Part shown: positions 6,456 to 13,519 of the stretch, piece after piece | How the letters are laid out: each line of letters opens with the position of its first letter | How positions within the stretch are numbered: the stretch's first letter is position 1 | From: a virus | DNA length: 32,686 nt | IMG/VR virus record: IMGVR_UViG_3300044733_001452 | Coordinates: 1 to 32,686 of that record | Direction: 5' to 3' (one strand) | The notes under the pieces: model-generated | Seen by the model: the letters and a program-made list of their open reading frames with translations, nothing else | Told to the model about the DNA's origin: nothing | Databases searched by the model: none | Position numbers and translations under genes: made by a program

Positions 6456-7130
6456 TTACACTCCACACAGTTGTTTTGCCACAGAACCAGATGCTTGACG
6501 GTTCAAAGAAACACCAGCACCTACGTTTGCACCAGAATAAGCACCAGCACCACTTGCACCATTCATCTTCTTGGCACGTCCGAATCGCATCGTAGAGAGT
6601 TTATCACTCACTGCTTTTGCATCATCATGAACTCGATTCTCTGCCAGTTTCATTTCCTTCAGACGTTCTGCAACTTTATCTGCAAATGCCTTACGGAAAT
6701 TAAGTTTGAAAGACCGAGAAACAGTTTTACCAGTCACATCACAGAGGATTTTCTCTGCTTTGTGTGCAACATCTGCTTCATTCTCCATCACCTGAACCAG
6801 ATAATCATAATAGAGTCGCACTTGGATTTGTTGTGCTTCACTACCAATGATTTGCAGAGACTTACTATCCCCACTCTTCAGATATGCTTTTGCATCATAG
6901 AATGTTGCAATCGCATTAGCAAGAGTAGTCAGTGCAACATTCACACGTTTGAAATTGATGAAGGATTCATCAAAAACTTGAGTTTCAGTTGCTTCGGTGA
7001 TTGTAACACCATACTGTTTGCACAGTTTATCAATCATCTTGGCAGCAGCATCTGCCTCACCTTCAAAAGAAGTTCCTTCCTGAAGTTTCAGAATGGATTG
7101 AATCTTTGCGATGACTTGCTGACGATCCAT
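6456..7130 (-). CDS. DUF2786 domain protein
   Basis: 224 residues. Residues about 5-48 (IQSILKL...EGEADAAAKMIDKLCKQYGV) match the DUF2786 signature of paired helices with a Glu-Ala-Ala core. The middle (about 60-170) is mostly helical with basic patches (GKTVSRSFKLNFRKAF). The C-terminus is a low-complexity Gly/Ala/Ser stretch. DUF2786 proteins are found in phages and bacteria without an established biochemical role. It is first in its operon, downstream of a cassette promoter at 7183. Confidence 0.8.
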   Translation of the reverse strand: MDRQQVIAKIQSILKLQEGTSFEGEADAAAKMIDKLCKQYGVTITEATETQVFDESFINFKRVNVALTTLANAIATFYDAKAYLKSGDSKSLQIIGSEAQQIQVRLYYDYLVQVMENEADVAHKAEKILCDVTGKTVSRSFKLNFRKAFADKVAERLKEMKLAENRVHDDAKAVSDKLSTMRFGRAKKMNGASGAGAYSGANVGAGVSLNRQASGSVAKQLCGV

Positions 7131-7182
7131 AACAAGAAATAAAGAATTGGACTCGGATGGGACTGACCCCTTCCACCCTCTT

Positions 7183-7240
7183 AATATACCACATTTGAGG
7201 GTCTGTGCTCATTTAGTGTGCCACTAGAACAAGTGGCACA
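7183..7240 (-). promoter_or_regulatory. promoter/stem-loop cassette
   Basis: Perfect stem-loop TGTGCCACT-agaaca-AGTGGCACA (7217-7240), then GAGCAC near -35 and TATATT (7183-7188) as -10, 52 nt before the DUF2786 gene. Shares TGAGTCCAATGAT upstream of the hairpin with the cassettes at 8.2 and 10.4 kb. Resembles the PeSL (promoter-early stem-loop) cassettes described in T4-type phages. Confidence 0.75.
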
Positions 7241-7274
7241 TGGTATCATTGGACTCATGTGGGACAGGTTATCG

Positions 7275-7478
7275 TCAAGTCAAAACGTGCCGATAGTCAA
7301 TAGACTTAATACACCATCCAGTTGCACAGGTAATCTCTTCTAAGAGGTCATCTTCATCTTCTGCATCCCAAATCTCACCAATCATTTCAGATGTGAGACG
7401 ATCTTTGTCATACGCATCCATCTCATCTTCACCATCGAAATCAAACTCGATGTAGGTAACTTGAAATTGCATCATCAA
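7275..7478 (-). CDS. small very acidic hypothetical protein (67 aa)
   Basis: Dominated by Asp/Glu (FDFDGEDEMDAYDKDR, WDAEDEDDLLEE). It overlaps the previous stop as TGATG; three Met codons sit near the start, so the exact one is uncertain. It lies two genes after an ArdA-like gene; a DNA-mimic role is conceivable but unsupported. Confidence 0.7.
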   Translation of the reverse strand: MMMQFQVTYIEFDFDGEDEMDAYDKDRLTSEMIGEIWDAEDEDDLLEEITCATGWCIKSIDYRHVLT

Positions 7479-7723
7479 ACAGTAGCAAATGGATTGGCAA
7501 GTTGTGGAATTGTATTGAAGTCTACAACCTCATAAGGAATTGTGTGATTGAGATACTCTTGAATCTCAAGATTCATCTCAATTCGATTGAGAAATATCTT
7601 AGATTGTGTTTGTCCCATAAAAGTAAGAGTCTTTAGAAACCACTCTTTTGATACATCACCAAATGGTGTTTTGATTGGATAAAAATCAACCACCATTGAA
7701 CCATCTTTAGATTGAAGTTTCAT
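7475..7723 (-). CDS. hypothetical protein (82 aa)
   Basis: Starts MKLQSKDGSMVVDFYPIKTP; an alternating hydrophobic beta-like N-terminus then a helical middle (EWFLKTLTFMGQTQSKIFLN). It begins 3 nt after the ArdA-like gene. No family recognised. Confidence 0.72.
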   Translation of the reverse strand: MKLQSKDGSMVVDFYPIKTPFGDVSKEWFLKTLTFMGQTQSKIFLNRIEMNLEIQEYLNHTIPYEVVDFNTIPQLANPFATV

Positions 7724-7726
7724 AGT

Positions 7727-8173
7727 TCAGAATTTGGTATCAAAAACAAAACCATTGACATAGACACAATCAAGATTATCAAAGGTATTTTCCCAGTCAA
7801 TCTCAATAAAATCAGGAAAATCAACAGAATAACAATCACTCACATAGTTTTCTGCATATTCTGCTTTAGAACTCCATGCTCCACGATAAGCATCCATAAA
7901 TCCACCAAGTTCATAAACACCAAACTCCTCAATGAAAGCATCTACTGCATCATAAGAATAAGTTTCACCTGCATCCACATAATCATCATAATGCTCACAG
8001 AAAGCATTATCACCATGCTCTTGGATGAAGATAATCATATCATCCAGATAGAAGTTTTCTTCCAGATAATACTCAATCTTTTCTACAGTAGTTTCATTCA
8101 GAAACTGCTTATAGTTCTCATTGGTGAGTTGAGAGTAATCTACAGTTTCTTTCACGTTTGGAAGGGAAATCAT
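7727..8173 (-). CDS. ardA: ArdA-like antirestriction protein
   Basis: 148 residues, strongly acidic. The block at about 80-110 (FIEEFGVYELGGFMDAYRGAWSS...EYAENYV) matches the ArdA signature around FxxAYxGxxxSxxxFA, and the C-terminal IDWENTF...VYVNGFVFD matches the family ending. ArdA proteins mimic bent B-form DNA and occupy type I restriction enzymes in the host cell. The usual length is about 165 residues, so this is slightly short. It heads an operon behind a cassette promoter at 8197, consistent with early expression when injected DNA needs protection. Confidence 0.8.
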   Translation of the reverse strand: MISLPNVKETVDYSQLTNENYKQFLNETTVEKIEYYLEENFYLDDMIIFIQEHGDNAFCEHYDDYVDAGETYSYDAVDAFIEEFGVYELGGFMDAYRGAWSSKAEYAENYVSDCYSVDFPDFIEIDWENTFDNLDCVYVNGFVFDTKF

Positions 8174-8184
8174 TGGTTTGTTTC

Positions 8185-8256
8185 GATTACTTCGTAATCA
8201 TAGCACGGGTCAGGGAGGTTTGGGAGTTATATGTGCCACTAGAAGAAGTGGCACAT
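8185..8256 (-). promoter_or_regulatory. promoter/stem-loop cassette with GATTAC dyad
   Basis: Perfect stem-loop ATGTGCCACT-agaaga-AGTGGCACAT (8231-8256), -10 TATGAT (8197-8202) preceded by GTGC, and a dyad GATTAC-N3-GTAATC (8185-8199) overlapping the -10 and the predicted start site. Drives the ArdA-like operon. Confidence 0.78.
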
Positions 8257-8272
8257 CCCATCATTGGACTCA

Positions 8273-8701
8273 TCAAAACTGTTGTTCGATGAGTTTCGAA
8301 AGTTCTACAAAAGAATAACCAGAATCGTTTAGATTGGCAATCTCACTGTGATAGAACCAATTATCTTCATTTTCATCCTCAGTTACATCAACTCGCACCT
8401 GAGGATTCTTGAATGTCATTCCTGCCCATTCTCTTACAGAGTCAGGTAGAAACTCACTCTCTTCATCAAAATACCAATAGTCCATTGTATCTGGAGATTC
8501 TTCCTCAGAGTTTTCTGAATAACCCCTAAAATCCCATTCTTGATTCTTTTCTTGTGAATACAAATCACAAAGAACACCTAGGCAACAGTAACCATCGGCA
8601 CCTCGGAGTTTCTCACTGCCCTGTTCGTATTTGCCAGAACGCAGAGCATCAATCCACTTTTCTTTGACTTGTGGATTCATTTTGTTGATGAGAGTTTTCA
8701 T
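8273..8701 (-). CDS. conserved phage hypothetical protein with YCCLGVLCDL motif
   Basis: 142 residues. KWIDALRSGKYEQGSEKLR at about 16-34 followed by GYCCLGVLCDLY is a recurring phage and bacterial signature whose function, to my knowledge, is not established. The C-terminus (IANLNDSGYSFVELSKLIEQ) also belongs to that family pattern. The acidic insert at 58-115 is variable. Last gene before the 8.2-kb cassette. Confidence 0.8.
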   Translation of the reverse strand: MKTLINKMNPQVKEKWIDALRSGKYEQGSEKLRGADGYCCLGVLCDLYSQEKNQEWDFRGYSENSEEESPDTMDYWYFDEESEFLPDSVREWAGMTFKNPQVRVDVTEDENEDNWFYHSEIANLNDSGYSFVELSKLIEQQF

Positions 8702-8705
8702 TGTT

Positions 8706-8912
8706 TTAATTCACAGCAAGAACAAGATTTGCAACTCGATTCTCAGGAACAAACTCCTGAAGTTTATCACACAACAACTCAAATTGTTGCATCATATTAC
8801 GATAATAAGCAGCACCTTGATGGTCTCCATCATCATATACTCCTTCTTCTACAAGTTCAAGAGCAGAGATAATATCCATCAACTGACCAGATGTAAATGA
8901 AATTGAAGTCAT
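8706..8912 (-). CDS. small hypothetical protein (68 aa)
   Basis: Helical, starts MTSISFTSGQLMDIISALEL. ATGA overlap with the previous gene's stop. No family recognised. Confidence 0.72.
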   Translation of the reverse strand: MTSISFTSGQLMDIISALELVEEGVYDDGDHQGAAYYRNMMQQFELLCDKLQEFVPENRVANLVLAVN

Positions 8913-9067
8913 ACAATATCCAGAAGAGTGAAGATTTCTTGTTGTGTTTGAGTGAATAGAGTATCAGGTTCAGGATAGTTGTAAAGTTCTTCCTGAAACT
9001 CTTTGTAGTGATACAACATATCACGCAAAGCAGTGAGTTGTTTATCAGTCAGTGCTTCTTCAATCAT
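8909..9067 (-). CDS. small hypothetical protein (52 aa)
   Basis: The ATG at 9067 has GAGAAAG 6 nt upstream and gives MIEEALTDKQLTALRDMLYH; an ATG at 9085 overlapping the upstream stop is the alternative. Helical and acidic. Function unknown. Confidence 0.62.
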   Translation of the reverse strand: MIEEALTDKQLTALRDMLYHYKEFQEELYNYPEPDTLFTQTQQEIFTLLDIV

Positions 9068-9077
9068 TAGAACTTTC

Positions 9078-9275
9078 TCAAGCATTGTAAATGGCATCAC
9101 GGCAGACATTGGAAAACTTATCAGCAATTTTGGTGTAATCTTCTACACGTTTCATCCAATAACTTTTATTATCAACAGATTCTTCTTCATACCGTTTCAT
9201 CAGAGCAACAGCACTATAAAGTGCAGAAATCATATCGGTTTCTTCATTGAAAGTAAAACCAGGAACGACTGCCAT
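9078..9275 (-). CDS. small hypothetical protein (65 aa)
   Basis: Starts MAVVPGFTFNEETDMISALY; helical, no known motif. First gene after the 9.3-kb cassette, whose -10 lies 25 nt upstream of the ATG. Similar in size and composition to the 8706 protein; they may be distant paralogues (MISALYSAV versus IISALELVE). Confidence 0.7.
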   Translation of the reverse strand: MAVVPGFTFNEETDMISALYSAVALMKRYEEESVDNKSYWMKRVEDYTKIADKFSNVCRDAIYNA

Positions 9276-9286
9276 TGCTTTTCTCT

Positions 9287-9357
9287 TGATTACTCCGTAA
9301 TCATAGCACGGGTCAGAGGAGTTTGGTCGATTATAGGGACAGTGCCACTTGTGGCAC
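9287..9357 (-). promoter_or_regulatory. promoter/stem-loop cassette embedded in the end of a methyltransferase gene
   Basis: Stem-loop GTGCCAC-tt-GTGGCAC (9342-9357), -10 TATGAT (9300-9305) and dyad TGATTAC-N3-GTAATCA (9287-9303). The whole cassette lies inside or against the last codons of the 9290-9859 coding region. Drives the 9078 gene. Confidence 0.75.
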
Positions 9358-9859
9358 AGAGGTATAGGGGACCGTAGTGCCCAAAGATATGATTGAACCT
9401 TTCAATACGATTACCGAGATAAACAATCGCAGATTGAAATGGTGCTGCACCTTTTCCTGAACCAAATTTCAATCTTTTATTTACAGCAATCCAAGGATAA
9501 GAACTTATAGATGTCCACCATTTTGTTGATATATCCAATTTAATCAGCAAAATCATCTCTTTACTATTTCCACACTCATATTGTTTTGCAGCATATGGAA
9601 TCCATTCTTTACTATTACTGTAAGGATGATTCATAAACACAGATTCTGCAATCCAATCGTGTGCTAATCCATTTGTTTTTTCTGTATAAACTTTCTTCGC
9701 AGGTACATTTGGATTTTGTTCATCATTTGAACAAGGGTCCAAATCAATCGAACCCTCGAAAAAAGCAATTACATCAGAAACAAATGCAGGTGGTGTGTTC
9801 CAGCAGTCTGTTTTATTTCCTGTTGTTGCTGTAAGTGCTTTAAGTGCTGATGATGTCAT
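9290..9859 (-). CDS. dam: phage-type DNA N6-adenine methyltransferase (Dam family)
   Basis: 189 residues. WNTPPAF (20-26), DLDPCSN (39-45), VFMNHPYS (74-81) and FGSGKGAAPFQSAIVYLG (132-149) follow the order of the phage Dam family (PF05869). Adds a methyl group to adenine N6, probably masking phage DNA from restriction. The usual NPPY catalytic motif reads NHPY here. The last 20 or so residues (CATSGTVP...TRAMITE) are encoded by the downstream promoter cassette, so the native C-terminus was probably replaced. It starts 1 nt after a PD-(D/E)XK-like gene, forming a restriction-modification-like pair. Confidence 0.85.
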   Translation of the reverse strand: MTSSALKALTATTGNKTDCWNTPPAFVSDVIAFFEGSIDLDPCSNDEQNPNVPAKKVYTEKTNGLAHDWIAESVFMNHPYSNSKEWIPYAAKQYECGNSKEMILLIKLDISTKWWTSISSYPWIAVNKRLKFGSGKGAAPFQSAIVYLGNRIERFNHIFGHYGPLYLCATSGTVPIIDQTPLTRAMITE

Positions 9860-9860
9860 T

Positions 9861-10334
9861 TTAATTACCTTTTTGAATACTTCTACAAAACTCTTCTTGA
9901 CTCATAATATTTACATTTGGACCAAGAAGTTTCATTCTTTTCTTGAACCTTTCACTAAGATATTCTTCTTTCCAAGACCAACCATTGTCACCACACAAAA
10001 CAATTATAGCAGATTCGTAACCATAATCATCAATAGCATCTTGCAATTTCATAACTTCAAAGGGAACTTTTTCTTCTGCTGTTCCAGAAACCTCTTGGTA
10101 TTTGAGACTAATTAGTTGCCCACCTTTATGATTAGAAATTGGACGTTTCCTATTTTTTGGAGTATGAGTTTCCCCACCAATCATCAAATCAACAACGTGT
10201 ACTCCATCATTTCGTTTTTTGCCAATGATGACTTGAGATTTTACTGTTTGTGAAAAGTTTTCAACTAAAAACTTTTCAATTTCTTTTTCATTAAGAGTTC
10301 CAGTTGTTGTATCTCTAGAAGCAGTGGTTGCCAT
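9861..10334 (-). CDS. PD-(D/E)XK nuclease-like protein
   Basis: 157 residues. GVHVVDLMI (44-52) supplies the first Asp, QLISLKYQ (73-80) the S-x-K strand, and GTAEEKVPFE (84-93) downstream acidic residues, a layout like the PD...SxK...E variant seen in Cfr10I/NgoMIV-type restriction enzymes. The Glu normally two before Lys is Ser (S76). VNIMSQEEF closes the fold. Immediately followed by the Dam-type methyltransferase, which suggests a restriction-modification or self-sparing nuclease pair; activity and specificity are unknown. First gene after the 10.36-kb cassette. Confidence 0.62.
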   Translation of the reverse strand: MATTASRDTTTGTLNEKEIEKFLVENFSQTVKSQVIIGKKRNDGVHVVDLMIGGETHTPKNRKRPISNHKGGQLISLKYQEVSGTAEEKVPFEVMKLQDAIDDYGYESAIIVLCGDNGWSWKEEYLSERFKKRMKLLGPNVNIMSQEEFCRSIQKGN

Positions 10335-10342
10335 AATCCTTT

Positions 10343-10414
10343 GTGTATGAATACACTATAGCACCCCAGAGGGGTCTGTGCTCTTTTAGTATGCCAGTAC
10401 CACAAGTGGCACAC
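10343..10414 (-). promoter_or_regulatory. promoter/stem-loop cassette
   Basis: Stem-loop GTATGCCA/TGGCACAC (10389-10414, one mismatch), GAGCAC as -35, 17-bp spacer, TATAGT (10355-10360) as -10, then a dyad GTGTAT-ga-ATACAC (10343-10356). Same GAGCACAGACCCC box as at 13.47 kb. TGAGTCCAATGAT precedes the hairpin and its TGA is the stop of the 10428 gene. Confidence 0.78.
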
Positions 10415-10427
10415 CGTATCATTGGAC

Positions 10428-10592
10428 TCACGTTAGATTGTGTATGAACTTCTTTAACAGGTGTTTGCCCTTATCTACATCAAAACGATTGTCTAATGTA
10501 ACCATCAGTTCCAAAATAAGGTCAGCATAACATTTTGGAACTCGAATGTGTGTTGTTTCACCTGATTGTGGAAATTTCTTTGTGAAAGGCAT
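10428..10592 (-). CDS. small ribbon-helix-helix-like protein (54 aa)
   Basis: Found in the gap downstream of the helicase. After a basic N-terminus, THIRVPKCYADLILELMVTL at 14-33 and GKHLLKKFIHNL at 42-53 give the strand-helix-helix pattern of MetJ/Arc-type DNA-binding proteins. The same pattern ends the HNH protein at 4375-4782. Its stop is the first codon of the conserved cassette sequence. It could be a small transcriptional regulator. Confidence 0.6.
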   Translation of the reverse strand: MPFTKKFPQSGETTHIRVPKCYADLILELMVTLDNRFDVDKGKHLLKKFIHNLT

Positions 10593-10620
10593 AGTTTATA
10601 TGTGGGACAGATAGAATTAT

Positions 10621-11853
10621 CTATACACACAACTCTCCTTTGACAAAGATAGCATTCACCACATTCTCAAGTTGTCGAGCAATCTTATCACCATAATTGT
10701 TTTGCACTGGAACAGTGATAGTGCCAAATGGTTTGCGATAAAGTGCAAACTGACCTGCTGCAATCTTACCATCTTGAATATCCTTACGGTCATCCTTGTT
10801 CATACGAATCACACGACCAATCGTTTGTGCCATCTCAATCATAGGAAGATTGCGAAGCATAATGCAATGAGTCAGACCGTGAATACTAATACCCTCACTC
10901 ATAATTGAGTAATGAAACACAATGAACTTCTTGTCTGGGTCAGCACCAAACTCACTCATTTTCTCAAAGAATACTTCACGAGACACTTTCTGCTTGTCAA
11001 TGTAAGCACCGTGCTTGGAAGTGATATGCATAATTGTGTAACCCATATCATTGAGTTGTTGAAGCAAATCACTTTCAGTAAACATAGACCAAATCACTTT
11101 GGTGCTGGGTGCAGCAACAAGAACTTTAGGTGCATCACAATCAGAAATCTCTGACAGAATACCTACAATGTTCTCTGCATCTACAAATGCAGCATTTTCT
11201 TTAGTGCGAATGGTTTGTGCTTCATAAGGCACAACTTTAGGAGGAATGATACTACCAGCATCAATGAGTTCTTGTGCTGGAATACTGATGATGTTATTAC
11301 CATAAACATCAGTATTATTCATAGACTCCATACTGTTATTGAACTTCGGAGTTGCAGTGAAGAAATAAGCATTATCTGCAACTGATGAAGTGTGAGCAAT
11401 ACCCACAAAGTTAGAAGGTTTCACACAATGATGTGCTTCATCAAAATACACAACATCAATCTCAATATCTGATTCATTCACCCGACCAATGGAATTATAT
11501 GTGGTGAAGATAAAGTGGTGCTTTCCACTTCCGATTGCAGTGTCATTGTATTCTGCAATGTCTGCTGGTTTAGTAGATGACTGGTGCTGTGTTTCCCCAC
11601 TGTGGCAGTGCATATAAGCAACATTGAGTCCTTGTAAATATGCTTCAAACTCCGAACAAAGTTGATTTGCAAGCAGAATACGAGGAGCAACAACAACAAA
11701 CGTCATCGGTTCTGTTGCATTCAGAATCCTTTGACGGGCATCTTCCATCATCACAACAGTTTTCCCACCACCAGTAGGAATATACACAGAACCTTTAATG
11801 GAGTTCTGAACTGCTTTCAGAGCACGTTGTTGATAAGGAAGAAGAGTCAGCAT
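10621..11853 (-). CDS. SF2 DEAH-box DNA/RNA helicase
   Basis: 410 residues. Q-like motif LLPYQQRAL, Walker A PTGGGKT (26-32), DEAHH (138-142), motif III TATP (166-169), motif V SEGISI (319-324) and motif VI QTIGRVIRM (343-351) are all intact, so an ATP-dependent translocase or helicase is predicted. The layout is that of the UvsW/type III restriction-like branch. In T4, UvsW unwinds branched intermediates and R-loops; whether this is the functional equivalent cannot be told. The frame starts at TTG 11856, but ATG 11853 is the likely start. It heads an operon behind the 11.88-kb promoter. Confidence 0.88.
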   Translation of the reverse strand: MLTLLPYQQRALKAVQNSIKGSVYIPTGGGKTVVMMEDARQRILNATEPMTFVVVAPRILLANQLCSEFEAYLQGLNVAYMHCHSGETQHQSSTKPADIAEYNDTAIGSGKHHFIFTTYNSIGRVNESDIEIDVVYFDEAHHCVKPSNFVGIAHTSSVADNAYFFTATPKFNNSMESMNNTDVYGNNIISIPAQELIDAGSIIPPKVVPYEAQTIRTKENAAFVDAENIVGILSEISDCDAPKVLVAAPSTKVIWSMFTESDLLQQLNDMGYTIMHITSKHGAYIDKQKVSREVFFEKMSEFGADPDKKFIVFHYSIMSEGISIHGLTHCIMLRNLPMIEMAQTIGRVIRMNKDDRKDIQDGKIAAGQFALYRKPFGTITVPVQNNYGDKIARQLENVVNAIFVKGELCV

Positions 11854-11872
11854 CAATAAGTCAAGTAACGTT

Positions 11873-11938
11873 TGTATTCATACATTATAGCACCCCTCCC
11901 GTGCGTTCGGGAAGAGTGCTGGACGGTTCCACAAGTGG
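11873..11938 (-). promoter_or_regulatory. promoter/stem-loop cassette
   Basis: CCAC-aa-GTGG remnant of the common hairpin (11929-11938), a second stem CCCG-N6-CGGG (11898-11911), -10 TATAAT (11884-11889) preceded by GTGC, and a dyad TGTAT-tc-ATACA (11873-11884). No clear -35. Drives the helicase operon. Confidence 0.7.
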
Positions 11939-11946
11939 CACAGAGG

Positions 11947-12483
11947 TCACATAAACTCCACTGAAACACTTATCACATTTTTATGTGGAGATTTTTGTCT
12001 CCCATTATATAAGTTTCTAAGACTGGTTGGTTTGTAGCCATTTTCAATGGCCCAAGTTTGAAGTGATTTTATCATAATGAAGTTTTCATTGTCAAATGTT
12101 ATTCTATAAGTTTTTGCCATAGGATTACATTCACCAACATAACTTCCTTTTAATTTTTTAGTTGCCTTCATTTTTTCCACGGAAGATTTGGGTATAGTTT
12201 TTTCTTTCCAATAAGAAGTTTTACCAAAGTTTGCAATACTTATTTTTCTTTTTGTCTCTTCTGTATGGGGAATACCTTTATTGTATGGTATTCTTCCTTT
12301 TAATGCTTCACTAATTTTTTTCTTAGTTTCTTTGGTATGAGAAATTCCTTTGTTCCACGGTTTTCCTTTGAACCAAGGAGAAGTCCATTGTTTTTCAACA
12401 AAGGAAGTTTCTTCAAAATATAAAAAGTCTGGTGCATCAATACCTAACGATTCATTGATGCATTTAACATCTAAAACTTGCAT
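11947..12483 (-). CDS. NUMOD3 DNA-binding protein lacking a nuclease domain
   Basis: 178 residues. Two NUMOD3-type modules, GISHTKETKKKISEALKG (46-63) and GIPHTEETKRKIS (70-82), then a helix-turn-helix-like end (KTYRITF...IKSLQTWAIENGYKPTSL). This is the DNA-binding half of GIY-YIG/HNH homing endonucleases; no GIY-YIG or HNH core is present and none fits upstream, where a terminator lies. Either a degenerate homing endonuclease or an independent binding protein. A late-type ACTAAATA lies 27 nt upstream, as for the intact endonuclease genes. Confidence 0.72.
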   Translation of the reverse strand: MQVLDVKCINESLGIDAPDFLYFEETSFVEKQWTSPWFKGKPWNKGISHTKETKKKISEALKGRIPYNKGIPHTEETKRKISIANFGKTSYWKEKTIPKSSVEKMKATKKLKGSYVGECNPMAKTYRITFDNENFIMIKSLQTWAIENGYKPTSLRNLYNGRQKSPHKNVISVSVEFM

Positions 12484-12509
12484 AACTGCTCTAAAGTTGG
12501 GTGCTTTAC

Positions 12510-12516
12510 TATTTAG
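12510..12516 (-). promoter_or_regulatory. late-type promoter element (CTAAATA)
   Basis: ACTAAATA on the minus strand 27 nt before the 11947-12483 gene, immediately after a terminator. Shares TAAATA with the T4 late consensus; the same spacing is seen at 4809 and 31612. Confidence 0.4.
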
Positions 12517-12517
12517 T

Positions 12518-12542
12518 TAAAAAGGAGCATTTCTGCTCCTTT
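12518..12542 (-). terminator. rho-independent terminator
   Basis: AAAGGAGCA-tttc-TGCTCCTTT, a perfect 9-bp stem, followed on the minus strand by TTTTTAAC. Ends the 13.4-12.6 kb operon and separates it from the NUMOD3 gene. Confidence 0.85.
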
Positions 12543-12581
12543 ACCTGTGAAGATTGCACCCAACCCAGGCATTATTATATA

Positions 12582-12764
12582 TTAGTCCAAGATAAACTCT
12601 TGGATGATGTAATCACAAGTCACTTCGTATTTTGAAGCAAGTTCTTCAACATAAAGTGCATATTCATCTGCATACTTAGAATCTTCGTGTTCGCAGAACA
12701 GGTCAAGAGTAGAATCGTGCATTTTGTTTTGATTAACTAAAAGGTGTAAAATAAACTTAAACAT
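12582..12764 (-). CDS. small hypothetical protein (60 aa)
   Basis: Acidic, starts MFKFILHLLVNQNKMHDSTL; the first 11 residues are hydrophobic. TGATG overlap with the upstream stop supports this start, though the ATG at 12722 (MHDSTLDLF) is possible. Function unknown. Confidence 0.6.
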   Translation of the reverse strand: MFKFILHLLVNQNKMHDSTLDLFCEHEDSKYADEYALYVEELASKYEVTCDYIIQEFILD

Positions 12765-13144
12765 CAGAACAAAATTGGTTCAAGAGTAGGTTCAGCAAAC
12801 CCAAACTCAACAGGAGAAACTTCCTTAAACTCATCAGTTCCAGGAATCTGCTTATAGCAGTGCAAAGAACCCTCAAGAACCTTATTAAGTTCAGTATTCA
12901 CCTTATCAACCCCTACAGAGTCATTATACTCAGGTTCAGGGGTCTTGTCAACCACATCAAAGATAATTAGATTGACACAAGCATCCTTTGCTTCTTTGAG
13001 AGTCTTTGTGACTTGTTGAGGAGTGTCTACAACATCAACAACAATCCACTTAGCAGCAGATGCTTTACGAATGAATCCAACAGTGTTAGAATCCTTCTGA
13101 ACTTCGTAGATACCAGCAGACAGACGAGGAAAGGTGAAAGTCAT
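12764..13144 (-). CDS. hypothetical protein (126 aa)
   Basis: Starts MTFTFPRLSAGIYEVQKDSN. The first 60 residues (beta-rich VGFIRKASAAKWIVVDVV, then TLKEAKDACV) look like a small alpha/beta domain; the rest is acidic and likely flexible. No family recognised. Middle gene of a three-gene operon from the 13.45-kb cassette. Confidence 0.75.
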   Translation of the reverse strand: MTFTFPRLSAGIYEVQKDSNTVGFIRKASAAKWIVVDVVDTPQQVTKTLKEAKDACVNLIIFDVVDKTPEPEYNDSVGVDKVNTELNKVLEGSLHCYKQIPGTDEFKEVSPVEFGFAEPTLEPILF

Positions 13145-13176
13145 AATGAAGTATGATTGATTAACTTAAGTGTGAA

Positions 13177-13425
13177 TCAGTAGCAGTATTCAGGAAGAAT
13201 GCAGAAGTTACCGCAATACATACGAACCCAGTTCAAGGTGTCAGCATAGCAACGAGGTTCAGATACTACCGTGCTCACATTCTTACGAGGATTGTAAGCA
13301 ACGGCAATATAACGATAAAAATCAGGAGATTCTTCAATCTCTTGAATCCACATTTGATTGACATTACCTTCATGCCAATCCCAACGAGAGGTGGTGTAGT
13401 TAAAGATAGTATCAAGGTCGGTCAA
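13177..13425 (-). CDS. hypothetical protein with TTG start (82 aa)
   Basis: No ATG fits before residue 25; the TTG at 13425 has AAAGGA 6 nt upstream and follows a cassette promoter by 27 nt, so TTG is the likely start. Trp- and Tyr-rich (TTSRWDWHEGNVNQMWIQEI), ending CILPEYCY. Function unknown. Confidence 0.7.
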   Translation of the reverse strand: MTDLDTIFNYTTSRWDWHEGNVNQMWIQEIEESPDFYRYIAVAYNPRKNVSTVVSEPRCYADTLNWVRMYCGNFCILPEYCY

Positions 13426-13451
13426 GTGGTATCCTTTGCTTGTGTCCCTGT

Positions 13452-13510
13452 ATTATAGGGCATCAGGGGGGTCTGTGCTCATTTACTGTGCCAGTGCTAC
13501 GAGTGGCACA
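13452..13510 (-). promoter_or_regulatory. promoter/stem-loop cassette
   Basis: Stem-loop TGTGCCA/TGGCACA (13487-13510), GAGCAC (13475-13480), 17-bp spacer, TATAAT (13452-13457). The box GAGCACAGACCCC is shared with the 10.36-kb cassette. Confidence 0.78.
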
Positions 13511-13519
13511 TTGGATAAA

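Noticed and set aside
6423-8197. Long plus-strand open frames over the DUF2786 and ArdA-like genes
   Set aside because: They mirror minus-strand genes with clear family motifs, have no ribosome sites and give Cys/Ile/His-rich nonsense-like composition.
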